DNA of 64,000 nucleotides from Candidatus Omnitrophota bacterium (lineage in GTDB: Bacteria; Ratteibacteria; UBA8468; B48-G9; JAFGKM01), in NCBI GenBank assembly GCA_023819375.1, contig JAMWDI010000006.1:45384-109383 (forward strand), given 5' to 3'. The notes under the pieces were generated by a model. It worked only from the letters and a program-made list of their open reading frames with translations, had not been told where the DNA came from and did not search any database. Below, piece after piece: positions 36,881-46,078 of this stretch. Every line of letters begins with the position of its first letter. Positions within the stretch are counted from its first letter, which is position 1. The position numbers and the translations under genes are program-made.

Positions 36881-37579
36881 ATGAGAATACTTGCAATAGG
36901 AGCACATCCGGATGATCTTGAAATTTTATGTGGTGGGACACTGGCAAAATATGCAAAAATGGGACATAAAATATTTATGGCACATTTATGTAATGGAAAT
37001 ATGGGAGGAAAAGATATCTCTCCTGAAGAACTTGCTGAGATAAGAGATAAAGAAGCCAAAAAATCAGCAAGTTTAATAGGGGCTGAAGTTCTTGGACCGA
37101 TTGCAGGAGATCTTGATTTGTACAATACAAAAGAAATGAGAATAGAAGTAATAGATATAATAAGATATGCTAAACCAGATATAATTATTACTCATTCTCC
37201 AGATGACTATATGCCAGACCATACAATAACAGGAACACTTGTATTTGAAGCAGCATTTACTGCAACTTTACCAAATTATAAAACAAAATATCCTGCTCAT
37301 GAACTTATAACTCCAATATTTTACATGGATACACTGGTTGGATTGAAATTTCAACCAACTCATTATGTTGATATAACTGAATTTTTTGAAATAAAGAAAC
37401 AAATGCTTTTATGTCATGAAAGTCAATACAAATGGATAAAAGGGCATCATTTGTCAGATCCTATTAATTTAATAGAAACAATGTCAAAATTTAGAGGTCT
37501 TCAATGTGGTGTTCTTTATGCAGAAGCATTTAGAATGGAAACTGTTTGGGGAAGAGTAAAACCGACTGAATTAATATAA
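36881..37579 (+). CDS. PIG-L/LmbE family deacetylase
   Basis: 232 aa from the ATG at 36881, which has AGGAGG placed ideally; a GTG at 36875 lies inside that site and is rejected. The metal-binding AHPDD motif is in LAIGAHPDDLEILCGGTLAKYAKMGHKI, with HSPDDYMPDHTITG holding the third ligand histidine. These zinc enzymes remove N-acetyl groups from GlcNAc-type substrates such as bacillithiol or mycothiol precursors or glycolipids. It stands alone behind its own strong promoter. Its last 9 nt overlap the convergent ceramidase-like gene. Confidence 0.92.
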   Translation: MRILAIGAHPDDLEILCGGTLAKYAKMGHKIFMAHLCNGNMGGKDISPEELAEIRDKEAKKSASLIGAEVLGPIAGDLDLYNTKEMRIEVIDIIRYAKPDIIITHSPDDYMPDHTITGTLVFEAAFTATLPNYKTKYPAHELITPIFYMDTLVGLKFQPTHYVDITEFFEIKKQMLLCHESQYKWIKGHHLSDPINLIETMSKFRGLQCGVLYAEAFRMETVWGRVKPTELI

Positions 37580-38917
37580 ATTTTTAATTGTATTTAAAAT
37601 TAAATCTTCGGAATCTTCGCTAACTTTACAAGCAAGAGGTAATGTTTCATAACTTGAATTTATTCCTATTGCTTCAGAAACGCGAACTTCATCAAAATTT
37701 GGTTTAATTTCAAGGTTTTTTTTGTGTTGTAAAAATGCTTCCTTAGTTGGAATATAACCAATATGAAAATTTGAATTTTGGGCAATAATTATATTTTCAA
37801 AGGGTAAACTTTCTCTTATTTTTTTACCAATTCCTGTGAAAATTTCTCCAGGTAATGTTAAAAGGCATAACTTTTTTTCTATTGAAAATCCATTTAAATA
37901 TAAGTTCCACTTTTTTCCTTTAAGTTTTTTCATATTTATAATGGAAAGTGCTATAAGATATTTTAAAGTGTCCTTAGGAATTTTTGATTTTAAAATCTTT
38001 TTGGCTTTCTCAACGTCTTCTTTGCTATAATTATAATGATGAAGAATAAATTTTTTAAAAAAGGGAGATATTTTTTCATATTTTTGAAAATCAATATTTT
38101 CGAGCACCTTTCTTAATCCTTGGAATAGTTTTTCTGCTATTATATTTTTGATTTCGCTTGTCCTGGTTTTTTCATCTTTTGGATTGATATGATTTATATC
38201 TCCACTTGGACCATTAAGAACTAAAACATTACATTTGAATTCACGTTCAATTTTTTCTCTTAAAGTACCAGGCCAATCAGCAGATATTAAATTTCCTCCT
38301 ATTGTATCTGGATGAAGAGCAAAGTTTAAAATAAATCCTGTATATCTTTCTTTATCCCTGAAAGAAATAACATATAAAGTATCGTCAACATCACCTACAC
38401 TTTTAATTATATTTTCTTTTTGAGTAAATGGATTTGTAATAACTCTTCCATCCTTCATTAAATATCTTCTATTGAAAGCAATTCCTTCTACTTTTGTTCT
38501 TCCTATACCCATTTCTACTTCTTTTCTGTTTTTATATGCTATTTTTATACTTCCTGCTATATAAAAAGGTAAAATTTCTAAGTAAGAATTTTCTACATAG
38601 AAATTTTTTGTAAATATTGAGTTTTTGGATTTTGTTGGCAGGGGTCCTGTATGAGTATGAGTTGCATGTATTGAAATATTTTGTGGATTTATTTTTATCT
38701 CTTTTGTAATAATTTCTTTGACTTTTTTAACTATTTGTTGGTCAATCCATATTAAATCACATGAAACAAGTGCAAATAAATTTTTTCCATCATCAATTAC
38801 TAAAGAAGTGGCATAGAGTTCATCCAATATTCCCTCTGCTCTTCTATCAATAAAATATCCAACAAGAGAAAAACCAACTGGGGGAGTTATACAAACTTTT
38901 CCAAAACCAACTTTCAT
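37571..38917 (-). CDS. Neutral ceramidase-like protein
   Basis: 448 aa. MKVGFGKVCITPPVGFSLVGY and ISIHATHTHTGP (about 82-91, with likely zinc histidines) match the N-terminal domain of neutral/alkaline ceramidases. The hydrolase nucleophile is usually Ser in a GDVSPN loop, but here the loop reads GPSGDINHINPK, with Asn at the Ser position (about 242). No signal peptide is visible, while true ceramidases are secreted. It is therefore probably a relative with another activity or none on ceramide. It starts 2 nt after the Gfo/Idh gene, which suggests a shared carbohydrate-related pathway. Confidence 0.8.
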   Translation of the reverse strand: MKVGFGKVCITPPVGFSLVGYFIDRRAEGILDELYATSLVIDDGKNLFALVSCDLIWIDQQIVKKVKEIITKEIKINPQNISIHATHTHTGPLPTKSKNSIFTKNFYVENSYLEILPFYIAGSIKIAYKNRKEVEMGIGRTKVEGIAFNRRYLMKDGRVITNPFTQKENIIKSVGDVDDTLYVISFRDKERYTGFILNFALHPDTIGGNLISADWPGTLREKIEREFKCNVLVLNGPSGDINHINPKDEKTRTSEIKNIIAEKLFQGLRKVLENIDFQKYEKISPFFKKFILHHYNYSKEDVEKAKKILKSKIPKDTLKYLIALSIINMKKLKGKKWNLYLNGFSIEKKLCLLTLPGEIFTGIGKKIRESLPFENIIIAQNSNFHIGYIPTKEAFLQHKKNLEIKPNFDEVRVSEAIGINSSYETLPLACKVSEDSEDLILNTIKNLY

Positions 38918-38919
38918 TT

Positions 38920-39837
38920 TCAGTCTTCTTTTAATTCAGATAATTCAACTACTCTTTTTTCTTTTTCGCTTATTAATGCACATTCCATAAATTTCATTAT
39001 TTCAAGTGTTTCCTTAGGATCAACAGGTGGAATTCCTGTTTTAAAAAATTCAATTATTTCTTTAAGGAGTTGAGAATAAATAGGAATTTCTGTTGAATAA
39101 GTGACTTGATATATTTTCTTTTCAGCAAATACAGTTGCACCATAACTGTGGGGACCTTTTCTCGTACCTCTAACAGTTCCAATTTTATTTCCTTCCCAGA
39201 CACCTACAACAAAATGGAAATCCTCTGTTTTTTCACAGTAAACTTTTGTACATCCCTTTCCCATAAAAGTATATAGGATTTCAACACCATGTATTCCATA
39301 CCAGAATAAACCTGGATTGGTTGGGTCAAGTGAACACGGAGAAAAAGCATCACATCCAAGAACTTCTCCACGTTCTATATCCTCTTTAACTTTTTTGATG
39401 TTATAGTCAAATCTTAAAGATGAAGAAGAAAATACAGGACAATTATATTTTTCTGCCATTTTATAAATTTTTAGTGCATTAGAATAATTTTCAGCAAGAG
39501 GTTTATCTATAAATAGTGGTTTTCCAGCCTTTATAACTGGTTCTGCTTCTTTAAGATGTCTTCTCCCATCTACGCTTTCAAGTAAAACTGCATCAACTTT
39601 TTCAAGTAGTTCCTCAATAGAGTTTACAATTTCAATATTATATTTTTCAATAAGTTCTTTTTTATATCCCTCAACTCTTGAATAACTTGCATAAAGGTCT
39701 GGACTAAAAGAGGGATATCCAGCAACTATTTTTCCTCCTTTTATATGAAATGGATCGTTTTCATCATTTAAAAGTTTTGTAAAAGCAACAACATGTGAAG
39801 TATCAAATCCAATAATTCCAATTTTGAACTCATTCAT
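38920..39837 (-). CDS. Gfo/Idh/MocA family oxidoreductase
   Basis: 305 aa. The Rossmann start is IGIIGFDTSHVVAFTKLL, a variant without the usual GxGxxG glycines. The catalytic-lysine motif is PLFIDKPLAENYSNALKIYKMAEKYNCPVFSSSSLRF. The C-terminal sheet has GPHSYGATVFAEKK and PVDPKETLEIMKFMECALISEKEKRVVEL. It is shorter than the standard 340-380 aa. Likely a sugar dehydrogenase-type protein; substrate unknown. Its start overlaps rluD by 8 nt and its stop is 2 nt from the ceramidase-like gene. Confidence 0.86.
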   Translation of the reverse strand: MNEFKIGIIGFDTSHVVAFTKLLNDENDPFHIKGGKIVAGYPSFSPDLYASYSRVEGYKKELIEKYNIEIVNSIEELLEKVDAVLLESVDGRRHLKEAEPVIKAGKPLFIDKPLAENYSNALKIYKMAEKYNCPVFSSSSLRFDYNIKKVKEDIERGEVLGCDAFSPCSLDPTNPGLFWYGIHGVEILYTFMGKGCTKVYCEKTEDFHFVVGVWEGNKIGTVRGTRKGPHSYGATVFAEKKIYQVTYSTEIPIYSQLLKEIIEFFKTGIPPVDPKETLEIMKFMECALISEKEKRVVELSELKED

Positions 39838-40762
39838 TTTTATCCTCCATTTTTAGTGCTTTAATTATATTTTCATTTTTTATATTTGTCAAAAAAGAAA
39901 TGAAATGTTGAGGAAGTGGAGCAATGAATTCAAGTTTATTTTTTGTTTTTGGATGAATAATCGTTAACTTATAAGAATGTAAATATAATTTAGTTTTTTC
40001 TGCTTTTTCTCCATATTTTAAATCTCCTATAATAGGATACCCTAAATAAGAGAGAGTTAAACGAATTTGATGGGTTCTTCCAGTAATTGGTTTTATTTTT
40101 AAAAGAGTATAATCATCTATATATTTTTCAACTTCAATTTCTGTCAATGCATCTTTGCCTTTTAAATAATGTACTTTCATTTTTGTTGGATTTTCCTTAT
40201 CTGGAGATATTTTGAACTCTACAGTTTTCTTTTTTTCAGGAAATTTCCCTCTTACAATTGCATAATATTCTTTTTTAATAATTCTATTTCTGAATTGTTC
40301 AATTAAAGACCAGTAACTAAAATCATTTTTAGCAAATATTATAACTCCACTTGTTTCCTTATCCAGACGATGAACAACACCAGGTCTATAGGGATAACCA
40401 ATATTTGAAAGTTTTGTATGATAAAGAAGATGATTAATTAATGTCCCTGATTTTATTTTTGGAGTTGGATGTGTTAATATTCCAGAGGGTTTATTTACGA
40501 CAATTATATCTTCATCTTCATAAAGTATGTCAATTTCTCCTTTTTCTGGTTTTATAGTTTCATTTTCTTTCAAATCTTCTTCAAAAATTTTTATTAGGTC
40601 ATTTTTTTTAAGAAGATAAGAGGGTTCAACAGATTTTTCATTTACCAAGATTTTTCCTTCTTTTATAAGATTCTTTATTTTTTCTCTTGAAAATTTAATT
40701 TCCTTTTTTAAAAACTTGTCCAATCTAATTCTTACTTCATTTTCATATTTAATTTCTTTCAT
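39830..40762 (-). CDS. rluD: RluA-family pseudouridine synthase, RluD-like
   Basis: 310 aa. An N-terminal S4 RNA-binding domain (RIRLDKFLKKEIKFSREKIKNLIKEGKILVNEKSVEPSYLLKKND) precedes the catalytic domain. The active-site aspartate is in RPGVVHRLDKETSGVIIFAKND, and GRTHQIRLTLSYLGYPIIGDLKYG follows. It isomerises uridines in 23S rRNA (helix 69 in the RluD case). The exact rRNA site cannot be told from sequence. It lies 19 nt after the acyl-CoA dehydrogenase and appears to be part of the same operon. Confidence 0.93.
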   Translation of the reverse strand: MKEIKYENEVRIRLDKFLKKEIKFSREKIKNLIKEGKILVNEKSVEPSYLLKKNDLIKIFEEDLKENETIKPEKGEIDILYEDEDIIVVNKPSGILTHPTPKIKSGTLINHLLYHTKLSNIGYPYRPGVVHRLDKETSGVIIFAKNDFSYWSLIEQFRNRIIKKEYYAIVRGKFPEKKKTVEFKISPDKENPTKMKVHYLKGKDALTEIEVEKYIDDYTLLKIKPITGRTHQIRLTLSYLGYPIIGDLKYGEKAEKTKLYLHSYKLTIIHPKTKNKLEFIAPLPQHFISFLTNIKNENIIKALKMEDKNE

Positions 40763-40781
40763 TATTTTTGGAAGTGAAAAA

Positions 40782-41942
40782 TTAGGGTTGCCTTTTTGTT
40801 AGTTCTTTTATAAGTTCAAGAGCAATAATATTCCTTTGAATTTGATTTGTTCCTTCATAGATTTGTGTAATTTTGGCATCCCTAAACATTTTTTCTACTG
40901 GATATTCTTTCATATATCCATATCCGCCAAATATTTGAATTGCATCAGTTGTTACTTTCATCGCTACATCAGAAGCAAAAAGTTTACACATTGCTGATTC
41001 TTTTGAGAATTCTTTAACCCCACTGTCAATCATTTTTGCTGTTTGATATATTAAACATCTTGCTGCTTCAATATAAGTTGCCATGTCTGCCAGCATATGA
41101 CTTACTGCCTGAAAAGAAATAATTGTTTGCCCAAATTGTTTTCTTGTGTGAGCATATTTTAGAGCCTCTTCAAAGGCTCCTTGAGCAATTCCAAGTGCCT
41201 GTGCCGCTACCCCTGGCCTTGAGGTATCAAAATTTTTTAAAGTTATCAAAAATCCCATTCCTTCTTTACCTAAAACATTTTCCTTTGGAACTTTACAGTT
41301 TTCAAATATTAATTCTCTTGTTGCAGATGCTCTTATCCCAAGTTTTTTTTCCTTTTTTCCAAAGGCAAATCCTTCCATTCCTTTTTCAAGGATAAAAGCA
41401 GTTGCTCCACGAGGCCCTTTTGTTTTGTCTGTTGAAGCAATAACTACATAAATTTCCGCTTCTCCACCATTTGTTATCCACTGTTTAGTTCCATTTAAAA
41501 TATAATAGTCACCATTTTTTCTAGCAGTTGTATTTAAATTTGTTATATCGCTTCCTGCTTCTGGTTCTGTAACAGCAAATGCAGCAAGTTTTTCCCCTTT
41601 TGCAATGGGTGGCAAATATTTTCTTTTTTGTTCTTCATTGCCAAAAAGTATGATTGGAAAAGCACCAAGGGCAGTTCCAGCATAAGCAAGAGCAATACCT
41701 GCACAAACTCTGCTGAGTTCCTCTATTACAAGACATAATTCAAAAACCCCACATCCAAGTCCACCATATTCTGAAGGTATAAAAACGCCAAATAGGTCGG
41801 CTTTTGCAAGTTCTTCTACTATATCCCAAGGGAAAATTTCTTTTTCGTCATATTCTGCTCTTTTAGGTTTTATTTTCTCTTCTGCAATTTTTCTTGCCAA
41901 TTCTTTAATCATTTTTTGTTCTTCTGTCAAGAAATATTCCAT
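40782..41942 (-). CDS. Acyl-CoA dehydrogenase family protein
   Basis: 386 aa from the ATG at 41942, where AGGTGG gives a good ribosome site; a reading to 41960 is less likely. It has AFAVTEPEAGSDITNLNTTARK (FAD/substrate loop), YILNGTKQWITNGGEAE, and YEGTNQIQRNIIALEL with the catalytic glutamate. ACADs make trans-2-enoyl-CoA with FAD and pass electrons to ETF. ETF genes are not seen here. It follows fabF directly, where an enoyl-ACP reductase would be expected; no FabI, FabK, FabV or FabZ is seen in the operon. Confidence 0.93.
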   Translation of the reverse strand: MEYFLTEEQKMIKELARKIAEEKIKPKRAEYDEKEIFPWDIVEELAKADLFGVFIPSEYGGLGCGVFELCLVIEELSRVCAGIALAYAGTALGAFPIILFGNEEQKRKYLPPIAKGEKLAAFAVTEPEAGSDITNLNTTARKNGDYYILNGTKQWITNGGEAEIYVVIASTDKTKGPRGATAFILEKGMEGFAFGKKEKKLGIRASATRELIFENCKVPKENVLGKEGMGFLITLKNFDTSRPGVAAQALGIAQGAFEEALKYAHTRKQFGQTIISFQAVSHMLADMATYIEAARCLIYQTAKMIDSGVKEFSKESAMCKLFASDVAMKVTTDAIQIFGGYGYMKEYPVEKMFRDAKITQIYEGTNQIQRNIIALELIKELTKRQP

Positions 41943-41949
41943 TTGCCAC

Positions 41950-43185
41950 CTACCCTTCAAATTTTTTTAAAACAACAGTTACATTATGACCACCAAATCC
42001 AAAAGAATTGGAAATGGCAATCTTTACTTCTTTTTCTCTTGCTACATTTGGAACATAATCAAGATCACATTCAGGATCTGGATATTCATAATTGATTGTA
42101 GGAGGTATAATTCCAGTTTTTAATGTAAGAACAGTAGAAACAAATTCAACTGCTCCTGCTGCTCCCAATAAATGACCTATCATTGATTTTATTGAACTTA
42201 TAGGTATTTTATAAGCCCTTTCTCCAAAAAGTCTTTTTATTGCAAGGGTTTCGCTTTTATCATTTAATGGTGTACTTGTTCCATGTGCATTTATATAATC
42301 AACATCTTCTGGATTTACTTTGGCATCTAAAAGAGCATATTTCATAGATAAATATGCGCCGAAGCCATCTGGATCAGGTGCGGTTATATGATAGGCATCA
42401 CAACTCATTCCAGCACCAAGAAATTCACAATATATTTTTGCATCTCTCTTTTTTGCATGGTCTAAAGATTCAAGAACTACAACTCCTGCTCCTTCTCCCA
42501 TAACGAAACCATCTCTTTCTCTATCAAATGGTCTTGATGCTTTTTGAGGTTCATTGTTTCTTCTTGAAAGTGCTTTCATTGAACAGAAACCTGCAAGACC
42601 GAGAGGTGTTATACACGATTCAGTTCCACCAGCAATTATTACATCAGCGACACCACTTCTTATTAAATTAAGTGATATGGCTAATGCATGGGCTCCTGAT
42701 GCACAAGCACTGACGGTACAGAAATTTACACCTTTAAACCCGTATAAAATGCTGATTTGTCCTGAAGCTATATCAGGAATTAACATGGGAATTAAAAAAG
42801 GAGAAACTCTATCAGGACCATTTTCAAGTAAGATTTTATGTTGTTGTTCAATTACTCTTAAACCACCAATTCCTGCACCTATGATTACACCCACTTTTTC
42901 TTTTTCTTCTTCTGTAAATTCAATTCCACTATCTTTTATTGCTTCTTCTGTGGCCTTTAAAGCAAATTGAACAAATAAATCCATCTTTCTTTTTTCTTTA
43001 GGATGAACATTTTCAAGTTGGAAATTTTTGACTTCTGCTCCTATTTGAGTGTCATAAGAGGATGCATCAAAAGATTTAATTTTATCAACGCCACTTACAC
43101 CATTAATTAAATTTTCCCAACTTGTTTTAACATCATTCCCAATAGGTGTTACAAGCCCAATTCCAGTAACAACAACTTTTTTCAT
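41950..43185 (-). CDS. fabF: Beta-ketoacyl-ACP synthase II
   Basis: 411 aa. [27 protein letters not shown] opens it. The nucleophile cysteine lies in [22 protein letters not shown], with the His-His pair in [14 protein letters not shown] and [31 protein letters not shown] (as [11 protein letters not shown]) is conserved. It elongates acyl-ACP with malonyl-ACP. It overlaps acpP by 4 nt. Confidence 0.97.
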   Translation of the reverse strand: MKKVVVTGIGLVTPIGNDVKTSWENLINGVSGVDKIKSFDASSYDTQIGAEVKNFQLENVHPKEKRKMDLFVQFALKATEEAIKDSGIEFTEEEKEKVGVIIGAGIGGLRVIEQQHKILLENGPDRVSPFLIPMLIPDIASGQISILYGFKGVNFCTVSACASGAHALAISLNLIRSGVADVIIAGGTESCITPLGLAGFCSMKALSRRNNEPQKASRPFDRERDGFVMGEGAGVVVLESLDHAKKRDAKIYCEFLGAGMSCDAYHITAPDPDGFGAYLSMKYALLDAKVNPEDVDYINAHGTSTPLNDKSETLAIKRLFGERAYKIPISSIKSMIGHLLGAAGAVEFVSTVLTLKTGIIPPTINYEYPDPECDLDYVPNVAREKEVKIAISNSFGFGGHNVTVVLKKFEG

Positions 43186-43427
43186 TGCAATTTTTTCTTT
43201 TCAATATAGTCAATTGCATCTTTAACAGTTTTTATTTTTTCTGCATCTTCATCTGGAATTTCAAGACCAAATTTTTCTTCAAAATCCATTACAAGTTCAA
43301 CTGTATCAAGCGAATCTGCACCAAGGTCTTCAACAAAAGATGACTCTTCTTTAATTTGAGAGGGATTTACTCCCAACTTTTCAACTATAATATCTTTTAC
43401 TATTTTTGCTATTTCTTCTCTTGTCAT
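43182..43427 (-). CDS. acpP: Acyl carrier protein
   Basis: 81 aa from the ATG at 43427, which sits behind a strong AAAGGAGGGG site; a longer frame to 43460 runs into fabG. The phosphopantetheine serine is in [29 protein letters not shown]. The protein is acidic and the right size. It carries acyl chains for the flanking fab enzymes. Stop overlaps fabF by 4 nt. Confidence 0.97.
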   Translation of the reverse strand: MTREEIAKIVKDIIVEKLGVNPSQIKEESSFVEDLGADSLDTVELVMDFEEKFGLEIPDEDAEKIKTVKDAIDYIEKKKLQ

Positions 43428-43440
43428 ATCCCCTCCTTTT

Positions 43441-44172
43441 TTACATAACAAGTCCTCCATCTATTCTAATAACCTGTCCTGTAATATAATTTGCGTTTTC
43501 TGAAGCCAAAAAATAAACAAGTTCTGCTACTTCTTCTGGTTTTCCAAATCTTCCAAGTGGAATTGATTTTAACATTTCTTCTTTAATTTTTTCTGGTAAA
43601 TTTTCTGTCATTTTTGTGACTATATATCCTGGTGCTACTGCATTTACATTTATTCCTCCTCTTGCAAATTCTTTGGCACAAGTTTTTGTCAAAGCAATAA
43701 GTCCTGCTTTTGAAGCAGAATAATTTGCCTGCCCTATGTTTCCAATTTCACCTATTATTGAAGCAATGTTTATTATTTTTCCACTTTTTTGTTTATACAT
43801 AATTTGACCTATTATTTTACTACATAAAAAGGCACCTTTCAAGTTCACATTGAGAACATCATCCCAGTCCTTCTCAGTCATTCTAAAAATAAGTTTATCT
43901 CTTGTAATTCCTGCATTATTTATAAGAACGTCTATTTTTCCCCATTTATTAATGATCTCTTTACTTCCTTTTTCTATTTCTTCCTCTTTTGTTATGTCTA
44001 TTTTTCTTGAGATTAACTCTATTCCCTTATTTTTTAAAAAACTTTCAAATTCTTCGTCAATAATAATATCCCATAAAACAAGTTTTGCTTTATCATTTCC
44101 AAATTTAAGTGAAAGTGATTTTCCGATACCACCAAAAGCACCTGTAATAAGAACAACTTTATTTTCAAACAT
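43441..44172 (-). CDS. fabG: 3-oxoacyl-ACP reductase
   Basis: 243 aa short-chain dehydrogenase. NADPH motif [49 protein letters not shown], catalytic serine, tyrosine and lysine in [29 protein letters not shown], and [19 protein letters not shown] are all intact. It reduces 3-ketoacyl-ACP to 3-hydroxyacyl-ACP. Start and fabD stop overlap by 1 nt. Confidence 0.95.
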   Translation of the reverse strand: MFENKVVLITGAFGGIGKSLSLKFGNDKAKLVLWDIIIDEEFESFLKNKGIELISRKIDITKEEEIEKGSKEIINKWGKIDVLINNAGITRDKLIFRMTEKDWDDVLNVNLKGAFLCSKIIGQIMYKQKSGKIINIASIIGEIGNIGQANYSASKAGLIALTKTCAKEFARGGINVNAVAPGYIVTKMTENLPEKIKEEMLKSIPLGRFGKPEEVAELVYFLASENANYITGQVIRIDGGLVM

Positions 44173-45101
44173 TATTTTTCCTCCTTTTTTAAAAATGAAA
44201 TAAAAGTTTCAAGTGTTATGGGATTTTCTATGTTAAATGAAGGTATATTTGGAACAATCGTTTCAACAATTTTTTTAAGAACATTTTTAGGCCCAATTTC
44301 TACAAAACAATCTATTCCATCATTTTTCATATTTTCAATCGTTTCAACCCATCTTACAGATGAATACAATTGCCTTAATAAATTTTCTTTTATTTCTTCT
44401 TTATCAACAGTTTTTTTCCCAGAAAAATTCATATAAACTGGAAATTTAGGATTTTTAAAATTTATTTTTTTAATTTCTTCCTCCAAAAGTTCAGAACCTT
44501 CTTTCATAAATTTTGTATGAAATGGTCCACTAACTTTTAAAAAAATTGATTTTATTTGTTTTTCTCTTAGAAAATTATAAAGTTTTTCAAGTTCCTCTTT
44601 TTTTCCTCCAACAACTATTTGAGTGTAGGAATTTATATTTGAGATTTCAACATCATAATTTTTTATTATTTCTTCAACATTTTTTAGTGATATCCCAACA
44701 ATTGCTAATAAGGAACCATTTATTTTTTCCGAAATAGAATTCATAATTTCTGCTCTTCTTTTTACAAGATAGAAACCCTCTTCAATTGTAAAAACATTAC
44801 TTACACATAAAGCAGTATATTCTCCTAAACTATGTCCTGCAACACTTTCTGGTATTATTTCCGTTTTCGTAAAAAAATATTTCCATAATATTAAACTTAT
44901 ACCAAAAATTGCTGGCTGACAGTAAATTGTTCTTGTTAATTCTTCAAGAGGGCCATTAAATATTTTTTCAATTAAAGGTAAATCTGTTATTTTTTCCCCA
45001 ATTTTAAGGATTTCAAAATATTCACTATTTTCTTCTATTATTTCCTTGCCCATACCAACATATTGAGAACCTTGACCAGGGAAAAGAAGTCCTATTTTCA
45101 C
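44172..45101 (-). CDS. fabD: Malonyl-CoA:ACP transacylase
   Basis: 309 aa from a GTG at 45101. This GTG overlaps the fabH stop (GTGA) and has AAGGTGG upstream, so it is preferred to the ATG at 45131 inside fabH. GLLFPGQGSQYVGMG and the catalytic serine in VAGHSLGEYTALCVSNVF are typical; the catalytic His lies in SGPFHTKFM. It loads malonyl groups onto ACP. Confidence 0.95.
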   Translation of the reverse strand: MKIGLLFPGQGSQYVGMGKEIIEENSEYFEILKIGEKITDLPLIEKIFNGPLEELTRTIYCQPAIFGISLILWKYFFTKTEIIPESVAGHSLGEYTALCVSNVFTIEEGFYLVKRRAEIMNSISEKINGSLLAIVGISLKNVEEIIKNYDVEISNINSYTQIVVGGKKEELEKLYNFLREKQIKSIFLKVSGPFHTKFMKEGSELLEEEIKKINFKNPKFPVYMNFSGKKTVDKEEIKENLLRQLYSSVRWVETIENMKNDGIDCFVEIGPKNVLKKIVETIVPNIPSFNIENPITLETFISFLKKEEK

Positions 45102-46078
45102 TTTACCCACCTTATTAAATTTGAAGCCCATGTAAGGCCTGCGCCAAAAGCAACAAGAATTATTAAATCTCCTTTTTTAATTTTTCCAGATTTTACTGCC
45201 TCATCAAGTGCAACAGGGACACATGCTGCTGACATATTTCCATATTTTTCAATATTTATAAAAAATTTTTCTAAAGGAATATCCAAATTTTTTGCAACAC
45301 CGGCTATTATTCTTAAATTTGCCTGATGAGGAATAATAAGAGAAATATCTTCCTTTTTTAAATTGTTTTTTTCAAGAATTTTTAAGACTGCTTCACTCAT
45401 AGAATGAATTGCTATTTTGAAAAGTGTTGATCCTTCCATTTTCATAAAATTCATTCTTTTTTCTATCACTTCAAAAGAAGACGATTTTAAAGAACCTCCC
45501 CCAGGGGTATATAATAAATTACCATAACTTCCATTAGATGCAAGATAAGAATCAAGAATTCCTTCTTCTTTTGAATAACTAATAATTGCTGCTCCTGCTC
45601 CATCACCTAATAAAACACAAGTGCTTCTATCCGTATAATCAGTTAATCTACTCATACATTCAGAAGCGATAACAAGACCATTTTTATATCCACAGCCTAA
45701 AATTAAACCTTTTGCAATTTCAAGACCATAAATAAATCCAGAGCACGCTGCTTGAAAATCAAAAGCAGGTATATTTTCAAGTCCCAATTTTTTTTGAATT
45801 ATACAAGCAGTTGAAGGAAAATACATGTCAGCAGTTATTGTGGCACAAATTATAAAATCAATATCTTCCTTTTTAATTCCTGAGTCAGCAATTGCTCTTA
45901 AAGATGCTTCAACACCCAAATCAGAAGATGCTTTACCTTTTGGACATATTCTTCTTTCTTTAATACCAGTTCTTGTAATTATCCATTCATCACTTGTATC
46001 TACCATCATTTCCATGTCTCTATTTGTTAATTTTATTTCTGGTAAATATGAACCTGTACCAGTTATTGCAACACCCAT
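45098..46078 (-). CDS. fabH: Beta-ketoacyl-ACP synthase III
   Basis: 326 aa. VAITGTGSYLPE and WIITRTGIKERRI at the start. Catalytic cysteine in AFDFQAACSGFIYGLEIAKGL, with histidine in LIIPHQANLRII and asparagine in KYGNMSAACVPVALDEA. It starts fatty acid chains from acyl-CoA and malonyl-ACP. Start overlaps plsX by 16 nt. Confidence 0.96.
   Translation of the reverse strand: MGVAITGTGSYLPEIKLTNRDMEMMVDTSDEWIITRTGIKERRICPKGKASSDLGVEASLRAIADSGIKKEDIDFIICATITADMYFPSTACIIQKKLGLENIPAFDFQAACSGFIYGLEIAKGLILGCGYKNGLVIASECMSRLTDYTDRSTCVLLGDGAGAAIISYSKEEGILDSYLASNGSYGNLLYTPGGGSLKSSSFEVIEKRMNFMKMEGSTLFKIAIHSMSEAVLKILEKNNLKKEDISLIIPHQANLRIIAGVAKNLDIPLEKFFINIEKYGNMSAACVPVALDEAVKSGKIKKGDLIILVAFGAGLTWASNLIRWVK

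Noticed and set aside
36862-37125. 87-codon reverse frame opposite the PIG-L start
   Set aside because: Runs over the strong promoter and AHPDD-coding region of PIG-L; no ribosome site.
42554-42970. 138-codon forward frame opposite fabF
   Set aside because: Fully antisense to fabF active-site region; composition is that of a shadow frame.
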